Source of the DNA: Anaerolineales bacterium
GTDB lineage: Bacteria; Chloroflexota; Anaerolineae; Anaerolineales; UBA4823
Direction of reading: 5' to 3'
Length of the DNA: 64,000 nt
Assembly (NCBI GenBank): GCA_025057645.1
Contig: JANXBJ010000009.1
Location: 1 to 64,000, forward strand
A model generated the notes under the pieces. It saw only the letters and a program-made list of their open reading frames with translations, made no database searches and was not told the origin of the DNA. The position numbers and the translations under genes are program-made. This document shows, piece after piece, positions 1 to 10,666 of this stretch (the stretch's first letter is position 1; the number at the start of each line of letters is the position of its first letter).

Positions 1-417
1 CTCCTCAGTACGGCGTTGCGCTTCGGCGAGCTCCGCAATGGCCGCTTCTAAACGGTCGATGCGCGCTTCACTGCGCTCGTGCAACTCGGCCAGTTCCTCG
101 ATGCGTGCCTCGTTGCGCTTGTGCAACTCGGCCAGTTCCTCGATGCGCGCCTCGTTGCGCTTGTGCAACTCGGTCAGTTCCCCGATGCGCGCCTCGTTGC
201 GCCTGTGCAACTCGGTCAGTTCCTCGATGCGTGCCTCGTTGCGCTTTTGCGCTTCGGCTAAGTCACGCACAATCGCTGCCGTCTCGCGCAGGAGTGCGGG
301 CAGCTCCAGCACTTCTGTGTTTAGGACCAAGCGGCGCAGTTCTTCCCGCCACTCCGGGTGACGGTGGAGTGCCTCAACCCATCGGCGGAATTCAGAGTCT
401 TCAATCGTTGCGCTCAT
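1..417 (-). CDS. DUF3782-like coiled-coil protein, N-terminal part (runs off left edge)
   Basis: An open frame starts with ATG at 417 and reads leftward without a stop to the window edge, so only about 139 N-terminal residues are visible. The first 50 residues are a compact acidic/basic segment (RRWVEALHRHPEWREELRRL). After that come four copies of a 14-residue unit, KRNEARIEELAELH with small changes, predicted to form a long coiled coil. The architecture (short N-terminal segment, variable coiled coil, expected C-terminal PD-(D/E)XK-like domain) matches the two complete proteins at 25400 and 50122, but the nuclease-like domain would lie outside the window, so membership is inferred. Function is unknown. 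Confidence 0.6.
   Translation of the reverse strand, partial: MSATIEDSEFRRWVEALHRHPEWREELRRLVLNTEVLELPALLRETAAIVRDLAEAQKRNEARIEELTELHRRNEARIGELTELHKRNEARIEELAELHKRNEARIEELAELHERSEARIDRLEAAIAELAEAQRRTEE
79..246 (-). repeat. four tandem 42-bp coding repeats
   Basis: Units begin at 79, 121, 163 and 205 on the plus strand with gtgcaactcgg and have a 42-bp period, coding a 14-residue coiled-coil unit on the minus strand. Copies differ at only a few bases, so they were probably made by recent unequal exchange and copy number may vary between strains. Confidence 0.9.
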
Positions 418-810
418 AATTTCTTCCCATTATACACCGGTTCTGGAGAGAGCACCTCACAAAAAGGCAGCAATTTCTATCAGTATGGGACTCCAATGCA
501 GTATGGCTAAAACGGCAAATCTCTGCGCTGCTTAGCGAAAGAAACAACAAGAAATCTTCGCAATCAACGACAAGAATGCTGTTATGGAACAGCTACTGCG
601 CCTCTTCGGGGAAGATCCATCCAAGTAAGCCGCATTTGCACACGGCTATAGCGGAAGGTCTTGTGGGTTTCCGAGTCCAACAACCCTTGTCCACCTGTGT
701 TAGCCCAAACCTCTGTCCCGCAAATACGGGCTATGCGAGGCTGGAAATTCAACAGGGCGGAGGAAACCCGCCCTGTTGTCTTTTCGGTCGCCTCCGAAAG
801 GCTGCAAAGC
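418..810. other. intergenic region with a terminator but no supported gene
   Basis: Overlapping short open frames on both strands (about 576-824) have no recognisable motif and no good ribosome site. The only clear structure is the hairpin at 750-778. The segment near 418 is the upstream region of the left-edge gene; no convincing promoter was seen. Confidence 0.5.
750..778 (-). terminator. hairpin terminator after the AOR gene
   Basis: A perfect 11-bp stem (CAACAGGGCGG paired with CCGCCCTGTTG) encloses a 7-nt loop and lies 32 bp past the stop of the minus-strand aldehyde oxidoreductase gene. The minus-strand tail is only moderately U-rich (AATTTCC). Confidence 0.65.
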
Positions 811-2640
811 CTAGATAATTTCAAGCTCTCTGAGCTTCTCCTCCGGCACTACGCCGTTGATCCAGCCGCGCGCTCTGTAGTACTCCTCCAGCATCAAGTC
901 CAGCTCGCAGATATGACCCTGAGAACCGGGCATGGTCGAAGGTTCCTTCAGGAAGCGCTCAGGCAAATAGTCGCTGCCTTCGCGGAAGCCAGCCAAATTG
1001 TTATAATAGCGCTCTAGGTTGTAGATACGCTCACCACATTTGAGCAGCTCTTCAACCGTGTAATTCAGACCGGTCATAGCGTTAAACTGCGCAGTATATT
1101 CTTCCATGCTCTCCGCAAACGCTGAGAACTTGCAAAGGTCAAGCGAGTCTGAGACTGCATGCACGTCCTGGAAGAGTTTGGTTAGCTCGCCTTTGCCCTT
1201 CCACTCCAGGGGGTCAGCCTTTAATGAGCGATAGGGCATAATGTTCAGCTCTGCTGCTGGAGTATAAGCGCGCAGGTGGCAAGCGCCGCGATTGCTGGTA
1301 GCATAGGCTATGCCCATCCCTTTCAAGCCACGGGGGTCATAAGCCGGGATCGCTTGCCCCTTGACCGTCATGGCAATTTCGGGATGCCCCCAGGCCTTGG
1401 CTGCTCGCTCGGTGCCATTAGCAAGCACATCTCCGACGTCCTCGCGGAACACGATCTTGTGCGTCGTCTCAATCATCCCATGCACGTCACCCCACCTTAG
1501 GCCGCCCGAACCATTTGCGTAACCGCGCTCCGAAGCTTCCATATAAACGGAGAGCACATTGCCGTGCTCAATGGTATCCAATCCGTAGTCGTTGCATAGG
1601 TCAATTAACTTAGCGATCGCAGCGACATCATCGTTATCGCAGTTGGCCCCCAGCGCCCAAGCCGACTCGTATTCGACGCTCTCCATGTGTAGCCCTTGGA
1701 ACTCGCCTTCTTTGATTTCAACTTCCTTCTTACAGGCCACCGGACAGGCATGGCAGGTCGGATCGTCAACCAGGATGTGTTCCTTCACGTATTCGCCGCT
1801 GATTCGCTCTGCCTTCTCGCCGAAGGAAGTCACCTGGCTGTTGCGGGTGGGGAGCGCCCCCATATTACTCGTGATGTTCATCAATACGTTTGTGCCGTAA
1901 ACCGACAGACCACCCTTGCGTGGGCTGGTAATATTTTCCTCGGCCATAATGGTTTCTAGAGCGCGCTTGTGGGCCTCCTTCCAAGCCTCGCGGTTCTCTG
2001 CTTTGGGCATCTTCTTCTCGGCCTTAATCACGATGGCTTTGAGCTTCTTGCTTCCACCTACGCATCCCGTGCCACCGCGACCGCTGGCGCGATCATCCTC
2101 GTTCACCCAACAGGCATAACGCACCAAGTTTTCCCCAGCTTGGCCAATCGCAATCACCGATAAGTCTTTTTCGCCGTATTTCTCCCGGAAGTATTTCACT
2201 GTATCATGGACACCCTTCCCCCACACTTCCGAAGCATCTAGCAATTCTACAATGCCATCATGAACATAAGCATACACCGGTTTCTCCGCCCTGCCCTTAA
2301 AGATCAAGCCGTCGAAGCCAGCCCAGCGCAGGCGGGCGGCCGACCATCCTCCGTGATGGCTATCGGTCACCGTGCCGGTCAATGGCGACTTAGTGACGAT
2401 AGCCATCCGGCCGCTCATGTTGGCTTCCGTCCCGGTGAGCGGTCCATTCATGAAGCACAAGAGGTTCTCTGGAGAGAGGGGATCCACTTGTGGGCCATTT
2501 TCGAAGACGTACTTGACCCCCAAGCCTCGTCCGCCGATATACTTCTTTGCCCAGTCGTCGGGAATTGACTCATAGGTTACCGCTAAGGTGCTGAGGTCGA
2601 CGCGCCCAATTCGATCGGCATACCCTCCGAGTGTGGTCAT
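811..2640 (-). CDS. aldehyde:ferredoxin oxidoreductase (AOR family, tungsten/molybdenum)
   Basis: The 609-residue protein has the usual length of the AOR family, which oxidises aldehydes to acids with ferredoxin as acceptor using a bis-pterin tungsten or molybdenum cofactor and a [4Fe-4S] cluster. The N-terminal domain shows the typical GGRGLGVKY and GPLTGT segments. Cluster ligands are visible at Cys296, Cys299 and Cys303 (CHACPVAC) and Cys503 (DSLDLC). The cofactor-binding loop YDPRGLKGMG is at about 434-443. A good ribosome site (GGAGG) precedes the ATG at 2640. Substrate cannot be told from sequence; family members include AOR, FOR and broader-range enzymes. It is a single-gene unit ending in the hairpin at 750-778. 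No cofactor-synthesis genes are nearby. Confidence 0.93.
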   Translation of the reverse strand: MTTLGGYADRIGRVDLSTLAVTYESIPDDWAKKYIGGRGLGVKYVFENGPQVDPLSPENLLCFMNGPLTGTEANMSGRMAIVTKSPLTGTVTDSHHGGWSAARLRWAGFDGLIFKGRAEKPVYAYVHDGIVELLDASEVWGKGVHDTVKYFREKYGEKDLSVIAIGQAGENLVRYACWVNEDDRASGRGGTGCVGGSKKLKAIVIKAEKKMPKAENREAWKEAHKRALETIMAEENITSPRKGGLSVYGTNVLMNITSNMGALPTRNSQVTSFGEKAERISGEYVKEHILVDDPTCHACPVACKKEVEIKEGEFQGLHMESVEYESAWALGANCDNDDVAAIAKLIDLCNDYGLDTIEHGNVLSVYMEASERGYANGSGGLRWGDVHGMIETTHKIVFREDVGDVLANGTERAAKAWGHPEIAMTVKGQAIPAYDPRGLKGMGIAYATSNRGACHLRAYTPAAELNIMPYRSLKADPLEWKGKGELTKLFQDVHAVSDSLDLCKFSAFAESMEEYTAQFNAMTGLNYTVEELLKCGERIYNLERYYNNLAGFREGSDYLPERFLKEPSTMPGSQGHICELDLMLEEYYRARGWINGVVPEEKLRELEII

Positions 2641-3315
2641 TTGAGCCTCCTTCTCATAACCAAACTCAATTCCACATGCCTATGGAAAACTAGAGCGTTC
2701 GATCGCTTCTCTTCGCCCTATTTCCGCACCTCCTTTCCGCCGTTTATCCTTGGCTTGGGTCTTAGGTTGAACTTCTTGCAAGAGAAGGATGAAGCGCACA
2801 GACCTCATCGCTTCTCGGCTTGAGTCAACCCATCTCCCCCTCTGTCCGCCTGAAACGAGGGCTAATCCCACGCTCACGCTGCCCACCTTTGGCCGGCAGG
2901 AAATCCAACCTGCCTTAAAAAAATTTTACAGAAATTTCTCAGGGAATTCAAGTGAGATTCATCGCAAAAGCAGCGAAATCCCTCACATCGGGTTTGCGGA
3001 AGCGTCGACGAAGTCCCACCGCTTGCAATTCTCGGCCGTATCGGGTTTTGCCTCGCCCCGAAGGAGCGAGGTTCTTAAACTTGTCTCCAGAAGGAGGATA
3101 CACAGACCCTTTGCAGAGACTCCCTAGCTGGGGTTGGGCTGCGCTTAGATGTGCTGGGCGCTGCGGCCTGCCGCAGGCCACAGAGGGAGACGTTCCCGAG
3201 TCCCATCCGGCGCTTAAGGGCTCGAGGCTCAAACGCTTAGACGCCCTGTTCTGAGGGCACAACCCAAAAAGGGTATAATACGGCGAGTTTAACCTATTTG
3301 CGGCGGAGGTTTGTT
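2641..3315. other. long intergenic region between divergent aor and dcd
   Basis: No gene is supported; open frames of about 100 residues (for example 2952-3254) look random. It holds the aor ribosome site at its left edge, an A/T-rich patch around 2918-2940, a hairpin at 3051-3071 (CCTCGC paired with GCGAGG, followed by TTCTTAAA), a GC-rich hairpin around 3161-3176, and the dcd -10 box. No convincing aor promoter was found. Confidence 0.5.
3274..3279 (+). promoter_or_regulatory. -10 box of the dcd promoter
   Basis: A consensus TATAAT lies 37 bp upstream of the dcd ATG. The -35 region is poor (CTGAGG at the expected place), so assignment rests on the -10 box alone. Confidence 0.5.
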
Positions 3316-3870
3316 ATGGGGCTGAAACCCGATCACTGGATTCGCAGAATGGTGCGCGAGTATGGTATGATCGAACCGTTTGCCGAAACTCAGGTGCGGG
3401 ACGGGGTGATCTCCTACGGGGTCTCTTCCTACGGTTACGACATCCGTGTCGCAGACGAGTTCAAAATTTTTACCAATGTGTTCTCGGCCATAGTCGATCC
3501 AAAGAACTTTGATCCCAAATCCATGGTCGATTTCAAGGGGGAGGTGTGTATCATCCCTCCCAATTCGTTTGCTTTGGCGCGCACGGTGGAGTATTTTCGT
3601 ATCCCGCGGCGGGTGTTGACCCTATGCGTAGGCAAAAGCACTTACGCACGCTGCGGCATTATTGTGAACGTCACACCCTTCGAGCCTGAATGGGAGGGCT
3701 ATGTCACCCTCGAAATATCCAACACCACTCCGCTGCCGGCAAAGATCTACGCCAACGAAGGCATCGCTCAGGTGCTGTTCTTCGAAGCCGACGAAGAGTG
3801 TGAGATCTCCTACGCCGATAAAAAAGGCAAATACCAGAAACAACACTCGATCGTCCTACCCAAGCTTTAG
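3316..3870 (+). CDS. dcd: dCTP deaminase
   Basis: The protein (184 residues) deaminates dCTP to dUTP, feeding dTMP synthesis in the cytoplasm. The family core is intact: GKSTYARCG at 106-114 (the K/R-S-S/T-x-A-R substrate loop) and the catalytic glutamate Glu133 within [11 protein letters not shown]-terminal residues 144-157 ([14 protein letters not shown]) are the usual trimer and nucleotide-binding strand. I chose ATG 3316 rather than an in-frame TTG 18 bp earlier because GGAGG at 3305-3309 sits 6 bp before this ATG. It is followed after 9 bp by the HAD-like gene at 3880, so the two are probably co-transcribed. Whether it also has dUTPase activity cannot be told. Confidence 0.93.
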   Translation: MGLKPDHWIRRMVREYGMIEPFAETQVRDGVISYGVSSYGYDIRVADEFKIFTNVFSAIVDPKNFDPKSMVDFKGEVCIIPPNSFALARTVEYFRIPRRVLTLCVGKSTYARCGIIVNVTPFEPEWEGYVTLEISNTTPLPAKIYANEGIAQVLFFEADEECEISYADKKGKYQKQHSIVLPKL

Positions 3871-3879
3871 GAGGAGGTT

Positions 3880-5034
3880 ATGCGTCTGTGCGGCAGATCG
3901 AATGTGGCTGAATTCTTGGAGGATTTTATCGTCTATCGAAATCTTGCACCGATGGACGAACGCTTGCCCAAGTTAGACGATTTGCGCCCTAAACTGAATC
4001 TCCCGCCTGGGACAATCCCGCGTAAACACGAACTCTCCTATGCCCAAGTCATTGTCGAACTGTTGCGTGCTGCACAGTGTTTGCAAAATCCCAGAGCCGA
4101 ACTCAGGCGTTTAGTGTTCATCGGCGACACGCGGATGAGCGATGGCGGGGCCTTTGATAACATCTGTCAGGTTGCCGGCTGGGAGGGGATCATCTTCATC
4201 GGCTCAGAAAACACCGAGCTTTTTGAGTTTGAGAGTGTCCAAACTGCGGGAGGACAGACCATGGTGCTTTCCAACCGGTGGTCGGCGCTCAACTCCAGCG
4301 AAGAATACAATTTGCGCCGCTATTGCGCTGCGCGCGGTTTTCCGATTGACGAACACACAGCCGTGATTGTGGATCTGGACAAGACAGCCCTCGGCGCCCG
4401 AGGGCGTAATTCACAGGTGATCGACCGTGCGCGCGTGGAGGCAGTCCGCCAGACAGTCGAAACCTTGCTCGGCGATGCCTTCAACCTCGAAAGTTTTCTC
4501 TTCTCCTACAACCAGCTCAACCAACCCGAGTTTCACCCTTTCACCGCTGACAATCAGGATTACCTCGCTTATATTTGCCTGATCCTCGGCAGCGGCTTGT
4601 ACGACACCGAAAAGGTGATTCGCGAAGTGCGCGGCAAACGGCTGCTGAGCTTCCGCCAATTCATCGACCAAGTTGAGACGCATAAGGCCCAGCTTGCACC
4701 CTCGTTGCAAACCATTCACGACACAATTTACGCCAACGTTCAAGCTGGGGATCCAACCCCCTTCAAGGCTTTCCGGTATAATGAATATCGCCAAACGGTG
4801 CAGCGAATGGGGTATCTGCCCGATGCAACTCCGCTAGATGTGTTATTACGCGAAGAGATTGTGATCACCCAGGAGGTGCGGGCCTTAGCATTGGACTGGA
4901 AGCGAGAGGGAGCGCTGCTCTTTGGTCTCTCCGATAAGCCTGACGAAGCCTCGTTACCTACCCCAGAACTCGCTGCAAAAGGCTATCAACCCCTACACCG
5001 CACTTTCACCCACGTTGTGGGGTTACCCGGCTGA
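3880..5034 (+). CDS. HAD-like hydrolase of unknown substrate
   Basis: The 384-residue protein begins 9 bp after dcd with a strong GGAGGAGG ribosome site. A HAD-type nucleophile motif, DLDKT, is at Asp165-Thr169 (VIVDLDKTALGARGRN), and a downstream LFGLSDKPDEAS segment near residue 340 could supply the Ser/Lys and acidic motifs. An IGDTRMSDGG segment near residue 81 is a second acidic loop. The order of motifs is not that of a textbook HAD phosphatase and no exact family was recognised. Coupling to dcd suggests a role in nucleotide metabolism, but this is inference. No signal peptide or membrane segment is seen. Confidence 0.6.
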   Translation: MRLCGRSNVAEFLEDFIVYRNLAPMDERLPKLDDLRPKLNLPPGTIPRKHELSYAQVIVELLRAAQCLQNPRAELRRLVFIGDTRMSDGGAFDNICQVAGWEGIIFIGSENTELFEFESVQTAGGQTMVLSNRWSALNSSEEYNLRRYCAARGFPIDEHTAVIVDLDKTALGARGRNSQVIDRARVEAVRQTVETLLGDAFNLESFLFSYNQLNQPEFHPFTADNQDYLAYICLILGSGLYDTEKVIREVRGKRLLSFRQFIDQVETHKAQLAPSLQTIHDTIYANVQAGDPTPFKAFRYNEYRQTVQRMGYLPDATPLDVLLREEIVITQEVRALALDWKREGALLFGLSDKPDEASLPTPELAAKGYQPLHRTFTHVVGLPG

Positions 5035-5035
5035 G

Positions 5036-5054
5036 GAGGGAGAATGTCTCCTTC
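5036..5054. terminator. short hairpin between convergent genes
   Basis: GAGGGAGA and TCTCCTTC pair (one G:U) around a 3-nt loop in the 33-bp gap between the HAD-like gene and thrC. It could serve both transcripts but has no strong U-tract. Confidence 0.35.
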
Positions 5055-5067
5055 GATAGAGCCGAAG

Positions 5068-6126
5068 CTAGATTGTGGGAGCGAGGACTGCCTCCTCGAT
5101 CAGGGCGAGATTGACCGCAATTTGCGGCGGCGTGGGCATCGATTTCACAATGATGTCCGGATCTTTTAGGCCATGTCCGGTGCAGATAGCGACAACGCGC
5201 TTCCCCCTCGGTTGAATGCGCCCCGCTTCGACCTCGGCGGCGAAGCCGGCTAGCCCAGCCGCCGAGGCCGGTTCGACCCAAATTCCCTCACTTGCCAGGG
5301 TCTTCTGCATGGCAAGGATCTGCTCATCACTCACAGCAATAATCCGCCCGCCGGACTCCTCGGCGGCTTGAAGAGCCTGCTCCCCACGCGCTGGGCGGCC
5401 AATGCGGATTGCTGTGGCCACCGTTTCGGGATGCTCTACCGGGTGACCCAACACCAAAGGCGCAGCCCCGCTGGCCTGCACACCCAAGATACGTGGCAGA
5501 CCGCTTTGCTGCAACTGATTGTATTGGCGAAACCCCATCCAATACGAAGTGATATTGCCGGCGTTGCCCACGGGCAGGCACAACCAATCCGGCGCCGCCC
5601 CCAGCACATCGCAGATCTCGAAGGCGGCGGTTTTCTGCCCTTCGAGACGATAAGGATTGAGGGAATTGACCAGAGCGATCGGGTGGCGCTGACAGAGTTC
5701 CACCACGAGGTGCAGGGCGTCATCGAAAGAACCCTGAATCTGCAGGACCTGTGCACCATAGGCAACCGCTCCGGCCAACTTTCCCGCCGCCACCTTTCCC
5801 TGAGGAATCAAAACCACAGCTTTTAGGCCAGCGCGTGCCGCATACGCAGCAGCCGAGGCTGCGGTATTGCCTGTGGAAGCACAAATGACCGTTTTGGCCC
5901 CGCGACCCACCGCCTCGCCGATCGCAGCCGTCATGCCACGGTCCTTGAAGGAGCCGGTCGGGTTCAGCCCCTCATACTTGACATACAGTTCAAAGCCGCC
6001 CCCCAACTGCTCCGCAAGGCGGGGCAGGGGAATAAGCGGCGTATTTCCTTCGGAAAGGGTGACGAGCTGGGTGTGTTCGGGTAAATCCAAGTAAGGGCGA
6101 TACCGCTGGAGCAAAGGCTGCGTCAT
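5068..6126 (-). CDS. thrC: threonine synthase
   Basis: The 352-residue PLP enzyme converts O-phosphohomoserine to threonine. The PLP-binding lysine is Lys61 in LNPTGSFKDRGM, the substrate loop ASTGNTAASAAAYAARAG follows at about 84-101, and the phosphate-binding glycine stretch is PVGNAGNITSYWMG. Length fits the short bacterial/archaeal class without the long N-terminal extension. It starts 7 bp after the rpoC stop on the same strand, so it is likely the second gene of an rpoC-thrC transcript, an unusual pairing. It faces the dcd/HAD genes convergently. Confidence 0.94.
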   Translation of the reverse strand: MTQPLLQRYRPYLDLPEHTQLVTLSEGNTPLIPLPRLAEQLGGGFELYVKYEGLNPTGSFKDRGMTAAIGEAVGRGAKTVICASTGNTAASAAAYAARAGLKAVVLIPQGKVAAGKLAGAVAYGAQVLQIQGSFDDALHLVVELCQRHPIALVNSLNPYRLEGQKTAAFEICDVLGAAPDWLCLPVGNAGNITSYWMGFRQYNQLQQSGLPRILGVQASGAAPLVLGHPVEHPETVATAIRIGRPARGEQALQAAEESGGRIIAVSDEQILAMQKTLASEGIWVEPASAAGLAGFAAEVEAGRIQPRGKRVVAICTGHGLKDPDIIVKSMPTPPQIAVNLALIEEAVLAPTI

Positions 6127-6133
6127 CCGGGCC

Positions 6134-9100
6134 TCAGTCGATCAGGGAACTGCTGATAAAGTCGGGGCGCGCCTCGGGGCGACGTTCGCCACCATCCGAG
6201 GGAGTGAGCGCCTCAAAGCTCACCTGACGGTCGGAGTCGAAGCGGCTGGGGTCAAAGCCGGTGCCAGCCGGAATGAGCTTGCCGATGATGACGTTCTCCT
6301 TGAGTCCAAGGAGCGGATCCTTTGCAGCGGCTATCGCCGCCCCGGCAAGCACCCTAATCGTATGCTGGAACGACGAGGCGGAGAGGAACGAGTCAGTGCT
6401 CAGCGAGGCTTTTGTGATCCCCAACAGCACATCCACCGAGCGAGCAATGCGCTTACCCTGTGCCAGCAGTTCCTCGTTCTTGCGCTTCAGCTCAATGCGA
6501 TCGACCAAATCGCCGGGCAGATAATCGCTATCGCCAGGACGGATCACTTGGGCTTTCGACATCATCTTGCGGATGATGATCTCGAAATGCTTGTCGTTGA
6601 TGTTCTGTCCTTGCGAGCGATAGACTTTTTGCACCTCGGTCAACAGGTACATCTGACATGCTTCCCGCCCTTGGATGCGCAGAATGCGGTGCGGGTTGAG
6701 CGAGCCTTCGGTGAGAGGCTGGCCGGGCTCGACATGGTCACCGTCCTTCACCAACAAGCGCGCCGTGGTCGGAATCTCATACTTCACCTCTTCCACCACC
6801 TCGCGGCTGACGACGACACGATGCCCCTCCACGCGCACCCTCCCCGGATTCTGGGCGACGATGGTCGTATTTTCGTCGGCATAGGCAATGACATCCCCTT
6901 GGCTGACTTCCCCACCGTCCTCGACCACGATCGTCCAATCTTCGGGGATGTCATAAGGCTCTTCGATCATTTGGGAATTGCGCACATGCACTTCGCGCAG
7001 GTCGCTATAACGATCGGACTGGATGACCGAGACAGTGCCGGCGATCTCGGAAACGGTGGCCTCACCCTTCGGTTGACGACGAGCTTCAAACAGCTCCTCG
7101 ACCCGAGGCAAGCCGGTCGTAATGTCACCGCCGGCTGCCACACCGCCGGTGTGGAAGGTGCGCAAGGTCAGTTGGGTGCCAGGCTCACCGATCGACTGTG
7201 CGGCGATAATCCCCACAGCGGCCCCGAGCTCAACCATCTTACCACGCCCGAGGTCCAAACCATAGCACAGCACGCAAACCCCGTGGCGCAGTTCGCAGGT
7301 GAGCGGCGAGCGCACTTTCACCTCTTCGATCTTTGAAGCCACAATCCGACGCACTAGGTTATGATCGAGCAACTGATTGCGTTCAGCAATCACCTCGCCC
7401 GTCTCCGGGTCGACCACGCGCTCCGCCGTTACCCGCCCGAAGAGACGACTGCTCATCGATTGTCCGGCAACGTCATCGCTGCGGCGGATATGGATTCCCT
7501 CCAGCGTGCCACAGTCTTCAGCGTTAATTATCACATCCTGGGCGACATCCACCAAACGGCGGGTCAGATACCCGGCATCAGCGGTGCGCAGGGCTGTGTC
7601 TGCCAGGCCTTTGCGTGCGCCATGGGTAGAGATGAAGTATTCCAGAGCGGTAAGGCCCTCACGGAAATTGGAGCGGATCGGCAACGGAATGATCCGCCCA
7701 GAGGGGTCGGCCATCAAGCCGCGCATCCCGGCAAGTTGGGAGATCGGACCAAACCCTCCTTTGGTAGCGCCGGAGATCGCTTGCGCGGCAAGATTGCCAT
7801 GCGGGTCCATGTGCGCTTTGACGGCCTCTGCCACCCGTGCGGTGGTTTGCTGCCAGATCTGGATCACGCGCTCGTTCTTTTCTTGTTCGGTGAGCAAGCC
7901 GCGGCGGTAATCGCGCTCTACGGCTTCTTGCTCCTGGAGGGCATGCTCGATAATCTGTGGTTTCTCTGGCGGAATCGTGATATCCGATACCGCTAAGGTG
8001 TAGCCGGAGCGCGTAGCATACTTGAAACCGATGTCCTTGATCGCATCGGCGACTTCAGGAGTCATCTCCTCGCCGCAAACCTCGTACAGTTCTGCGATTA
8101 GGTCCTTGATCCCGCCTTTGTCCAACTCGCGGTTGACGAATTGCATCTGCGGTGGAAGGACGCGGTTGAGCAACACCCGCCCAACGGTCGTCTCCACTAA
8201 CCGGGTCTGTGGTTGGGACAAGCGGTTGTCCTCGTCATCGTACCACGTAGTCACCATGAGCTTGATGCGAGAATGGAGCTCGACTTGCCCCAACTCATAG
8301 GCCAGCTCCACCTCATCCATGTCGGCGAAGATGCGCCCGTCGCCTTTGTGGGATTTATTGTCGGTCTTGGAGAGGTAATAGATGCCCAAGACCATGTCCT
8401 TGGAAGGGCTGATGATCGGCTCGCCATCAGCCGGCTTCAGCAGGTTGCGCGAGGAAAGCATCAGGTGGCGCGCTTCCCAGACCGCCTTCTGCGAGAGGGG
8501 CACGTGAACCGCCATTTGATCGCCGTCAAAGTCGGCATTAAAAGCTGTAGTCACCAAAGGATGGAGTTGGATGGCGCTGCCTTCGATTAACACCGGCTCG
8601 AAAGCTTGAATGCCCAGACGGTGCAACGTTGGAGCGCGGTTGAGCAGCACCGGGCGTTCTTTGATCACCTCTTCTAGAACTTCCCACACCTCGGGGCGGT
8701 TGCGTTCAATGAAGCGCTTAGCCCCTTTCACGTTTGCAGCGTAGCCGTGCGAGACCAAGCGGGCGAGCACAAACGGGCGGTAGAGTTCCAGTGCCATGCT
8801 CTTGGGTAGGCCACATTGATAGAGTTTCAGGTTCGGCCCAACAACGATCACCGAACGCCCGGAGTAGTCCACGCGTTTTCCCAAAAGGTTGCGGCGGAAG
8901 CGGCCCTTTTTCCCTTTGAGCATGTCGCTGAGCGATTTCAGCTCACGTCGCCCCCGGCGAGAGAGCGCCTTGCCCCTCTGGGAGTTGTCGATCAACGAAT
9001 CGACCGCCTCTTGCAACATGCGCTTTTCGTTGCGCACGATCACATCCGGCGCACCCAGCTCCAAAAGGCGCTTTAGCCGGTTATTACGGTTGATCACGCG

Positions 9101-10411
9101 CCGATAGAGATCGTTGAGGTCGGAGGTGGCGAAGCGTCCACCGTCCAACTGGACCATCGGGCGCAAATCCGGGGGGATCACCGGCAACACGGTGAGGATC
9201 ATCCACTCGGGTTTGTTGCCCGAACGGCGAAAAGCCTCGACCACTTTTAGGCGGCGCGCAGCTTTGCGGCGCTTCTGCTTGCTCTTCGAGGTGCGCACTT
9301 CGTTCCAAAGCTCGTCGGCCAGCTTATCAAGGTCAAGGCGTTTGAGAATATCATAAAAGGCCTCGGCGCCCATGTCGGCGCGGAAGACCTGCCCCCAACG
9401 GGACTTCAGCTCGCGATAGCGCGTTTCGCCCATAAAGGTCAGCGGGCGTAACTCTAGCAATTCGTCCCGCAGACGGGCATTCTCATCGCGCACGACCAAT
9501 GACTGATCCTCGAGTTGGGCGCGCAGTTCCTCCATGCTGAGGTCGGCCTCGGCGCGCTTGCGCTCAATATCAGCGGTGATTCGGTCCAGTTCAAATTGCT
9601 TTTGCTCCTTGAGTTCGCTTTCCAGTTCCTCGAGACGCTGCTTGACCACGCTTTGTACTCTGGCAAGATGCGCCGTGGTGATGGTCTCGCCACTCTCGAC
9701 AATCACCACATCCGTATCCGGGAAGTGAATAGCGGCCTTTGCTGTGCTCCCCAGTTGTTCTCTCAAGCTGGCTTCAAGGCGCTGCCCGGCTTGGATGATC
9801 GGGTCCAATCTCTCGGCCAACTGGTCCTCAAACTGGGCTTCCAATTGCTTCTTGCGTTCGTGCAGTTCTCTCAGTTCCCGATCGCGCTCCGCCTTGATCT
9901 CGGCGATCTGTTGGTTGATGCGCGCAGCTTGTTCGCGCTCCGCCTGGGTGATCTTATCCTGCAGGCGGGCGAGAGCTCTCTTGCGCGCCTCTTCATCCAC
10001 ATAGGTGACCACATACTGGGCAAAGTACAACACACGATCCAAATTGCGGCGCGAGATATCCAGCAAAAGACCGAGATAGGAGGGCACCCGACGGGTATAC
10101 CAAACGTGTGCCACCGGCGCAGCCAATTCAATGTGGCCCATGCGCTCGCGGCGCACCGAGGAACGGGTTACCTCGACGCCACACTTATCGCAGATGATCC
10201 CTTTATAACGGACGTTCTTATACTTGCCGCAATAGCACTGCCAGTCGCGCGTTGGGCCGAAAATCGCTTCACAGAACAGCCCGTCCTTTTCCGGACGCAA
10301 GCGGCGATAGTTAATCGTTTCCGGTTTCAACACTTCCCCATACGACCAACTGCGAATGGTCTCGGGAGATGCCAAGCTGATCCTCAGTGCCTTGAGTCCC
10401 TTCGCTTCCAC
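6134..10411 (-). CDS. rpoC: DNA-directed RNA polymerase subunit beta'
   Basis: The 1425-residue protein is the catalytic beta' subunit. Cys59, Cys61, Cys74 and Cys77 form the N-terminal zinc site (CYC and CDKC). Residues about 140-325 are a long charged coiled coil inserted ahead of the clamp, richer in Glu/Arg/Gln than in E. coli. The Mg-binding NADFDGDQM is at 625-633. The second zinc site is built from CGTLEGI, then [13 protein letters not shown]. The trigger-loop region ([12 protein letters not shown]) is present. Its own promoter lies about 255 bp upstream and the divergent neighbour is a transporter gene, so rpoC is not in the usual rpoB-rpoC arrangement here; rpoB must be elsewhere. 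Confidence 0.98.
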   Translation of the reverse strand: MEAKGLKALRISLASPETIRSWSYGEVLKPETINYRRLRPEKDGLFCEAIFGPTRDWQCYCGKYKNVRYKGIICDKCGVEVTRSSVRRERMGHIELAAPVAHVWYTRRVPSYLGLLLDISRRNLDRVLYFAQYVVTYVDEEARKRALARLQDKITQAEREQAARINQQIAEIKAERDRELRELHERKKQLEAQFEDQLAERLDPIIQAGQRLEASLREQLGSTAKAAIHFPDTDVVIVESGETITTAHLARVQSVVKQRLEELESELKEQKQFELDRITADIERKRAEADLSMEELRAQLEDQSLVVRDENARLRDELLELRPLTFMGETRYRELKSRWGQVFRADMGAEAFYDILKRLDLDKLADELWNEVRTSKSKQKRRKAARRLKVVEAFRRSGNKPEWMILTVLPVIPPDLRPMVQLDGGRFATSDLNDLYRRVINRNNRLKRLLELGAPDVIVRNEKRMLQEAVDSLIDNSQRGKALSRRGRRELKSLSDMLKGKKGRFRRNLLGKRVDYSGRSVIVVGPNLKLYQCGLPKSMALELYRPFVLARLVSHGYAANVKGAKRFIERNRPEVWEVLEEVIKERPVLLNRAPTLHRLGIQAFEPVLIEGSAIQLHPLVTTAFNADFDGDQMAVHVPLSQKAVWEARHLMLSSRNLLKPADGEPIISPSKDMVLGIYYLSKTDNKSHKGDGRIFADMDEVELAYELGQVELHSRIKLMVTTWYDDEDNRLSQPQTRLVETTVGRVLLNRVLPPQMQFVNRELDKGGIKDLIAELYEVCGEEMTPEVADAIKDIGFKYATRSGYTLAVSDITIPPEKPQIIEHALQEQEAVERDYRRGLLTEQEKNERVIQIWQQTTARVAEAVKAHMDPHGNLAAQAISGATKGGFGPISQLAGMRGLMADPSGRIIPLPIRSNFREGLTALEYFISTHGARKGLADTALRTADAGYLTRRLVDVAQDVIINAEDCGTLEGIHIRRSDDVAGQSMSSRLFGRVTAERVVDPETGEVIAERNQLLDHNLVRRIVASKIEEVKVRSPLTCELRHGVCVLCYGLDLGRGKMVELGAAVGIIAAQSIGEPGTQLTLRTFHTGGVAAGGDITTGLPRVEELFEARRQPKGEATVSEIAGTVSVIQSDRYSDLREVHVRNSQMIEEPYDIPEDWTIVVEDGGEVSQGDVIAYADENTTIVAQNPGRVRVEGHRVVVSREVVEEVKYEIPTTARLLVKDGDHVEPGQPLTEGSLNPHRILRIQGREACQMYLLTEVQKVYRSQGQNINDKHFEIIIRKMMSKAQVIRPGDSDYLPGDLVDRIELKRKNEELLAQGKRIARSVDVLLGITKASLSTDSFLSASSFQHTIRVLAGAAIAAAKDPLLGLKENVIIGKLIPAGTGFDPSRFDSDRQVSFEALTPSDGGERRPEARPDFISSSLID

Positions 10412-10666
10412 TCAATGCCTCCTCACGTTTCTGCCGTTACACTGCGAGTCAAAAAAACCGATCCGCGCTCCGGCCCTAAGGCCAGGTATCCTCCGTGTAG
10501 CCGATCTTGCGTTTTCAGGGGACAGCGGCGGGGGAAATCTACACCACAGCCTACCAACATCTGTCCTTTGCCAACCCTCATGGGTTGTAAAGACAAAACA
10601 AAGACAAGCACTCGAGTTCTTCCCTCAAGCGCTCATCTCAATCAACCTCGGCTTACACTTGTGCAA

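Noticed and set aside
79..246. Regular 42-bp repeats as a possible CRISPR array
   Set aside because: Repeats are contiguous with no unique spacers and keep an open coiled-coil frame, so they are coding repeats.
2952..3254. 100-codon frame in the aor-dcd gap
   Set aside because: Composition is Arg/Pro/Leu-rich and random-looking, no ribosome site, overlaps an equally long minus-strand frame.
6362..7336. A 324-codon open frame on the plus strand opposite rpoC, and similar long frames at 8213-8590 and 9515-10714
   Set aside because: They lie wholly or mostly antisense to the unmistakable rpoC gene, have no motifs and no ribosome sites, and arise from GC-rich codon bias.
10423..10611. 62-codon frame in the rpoC leader as a leader peptide
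   Set aside because: GTG start without a ribosome site and no regulatory codon run; the leader may be structured RNA instead.
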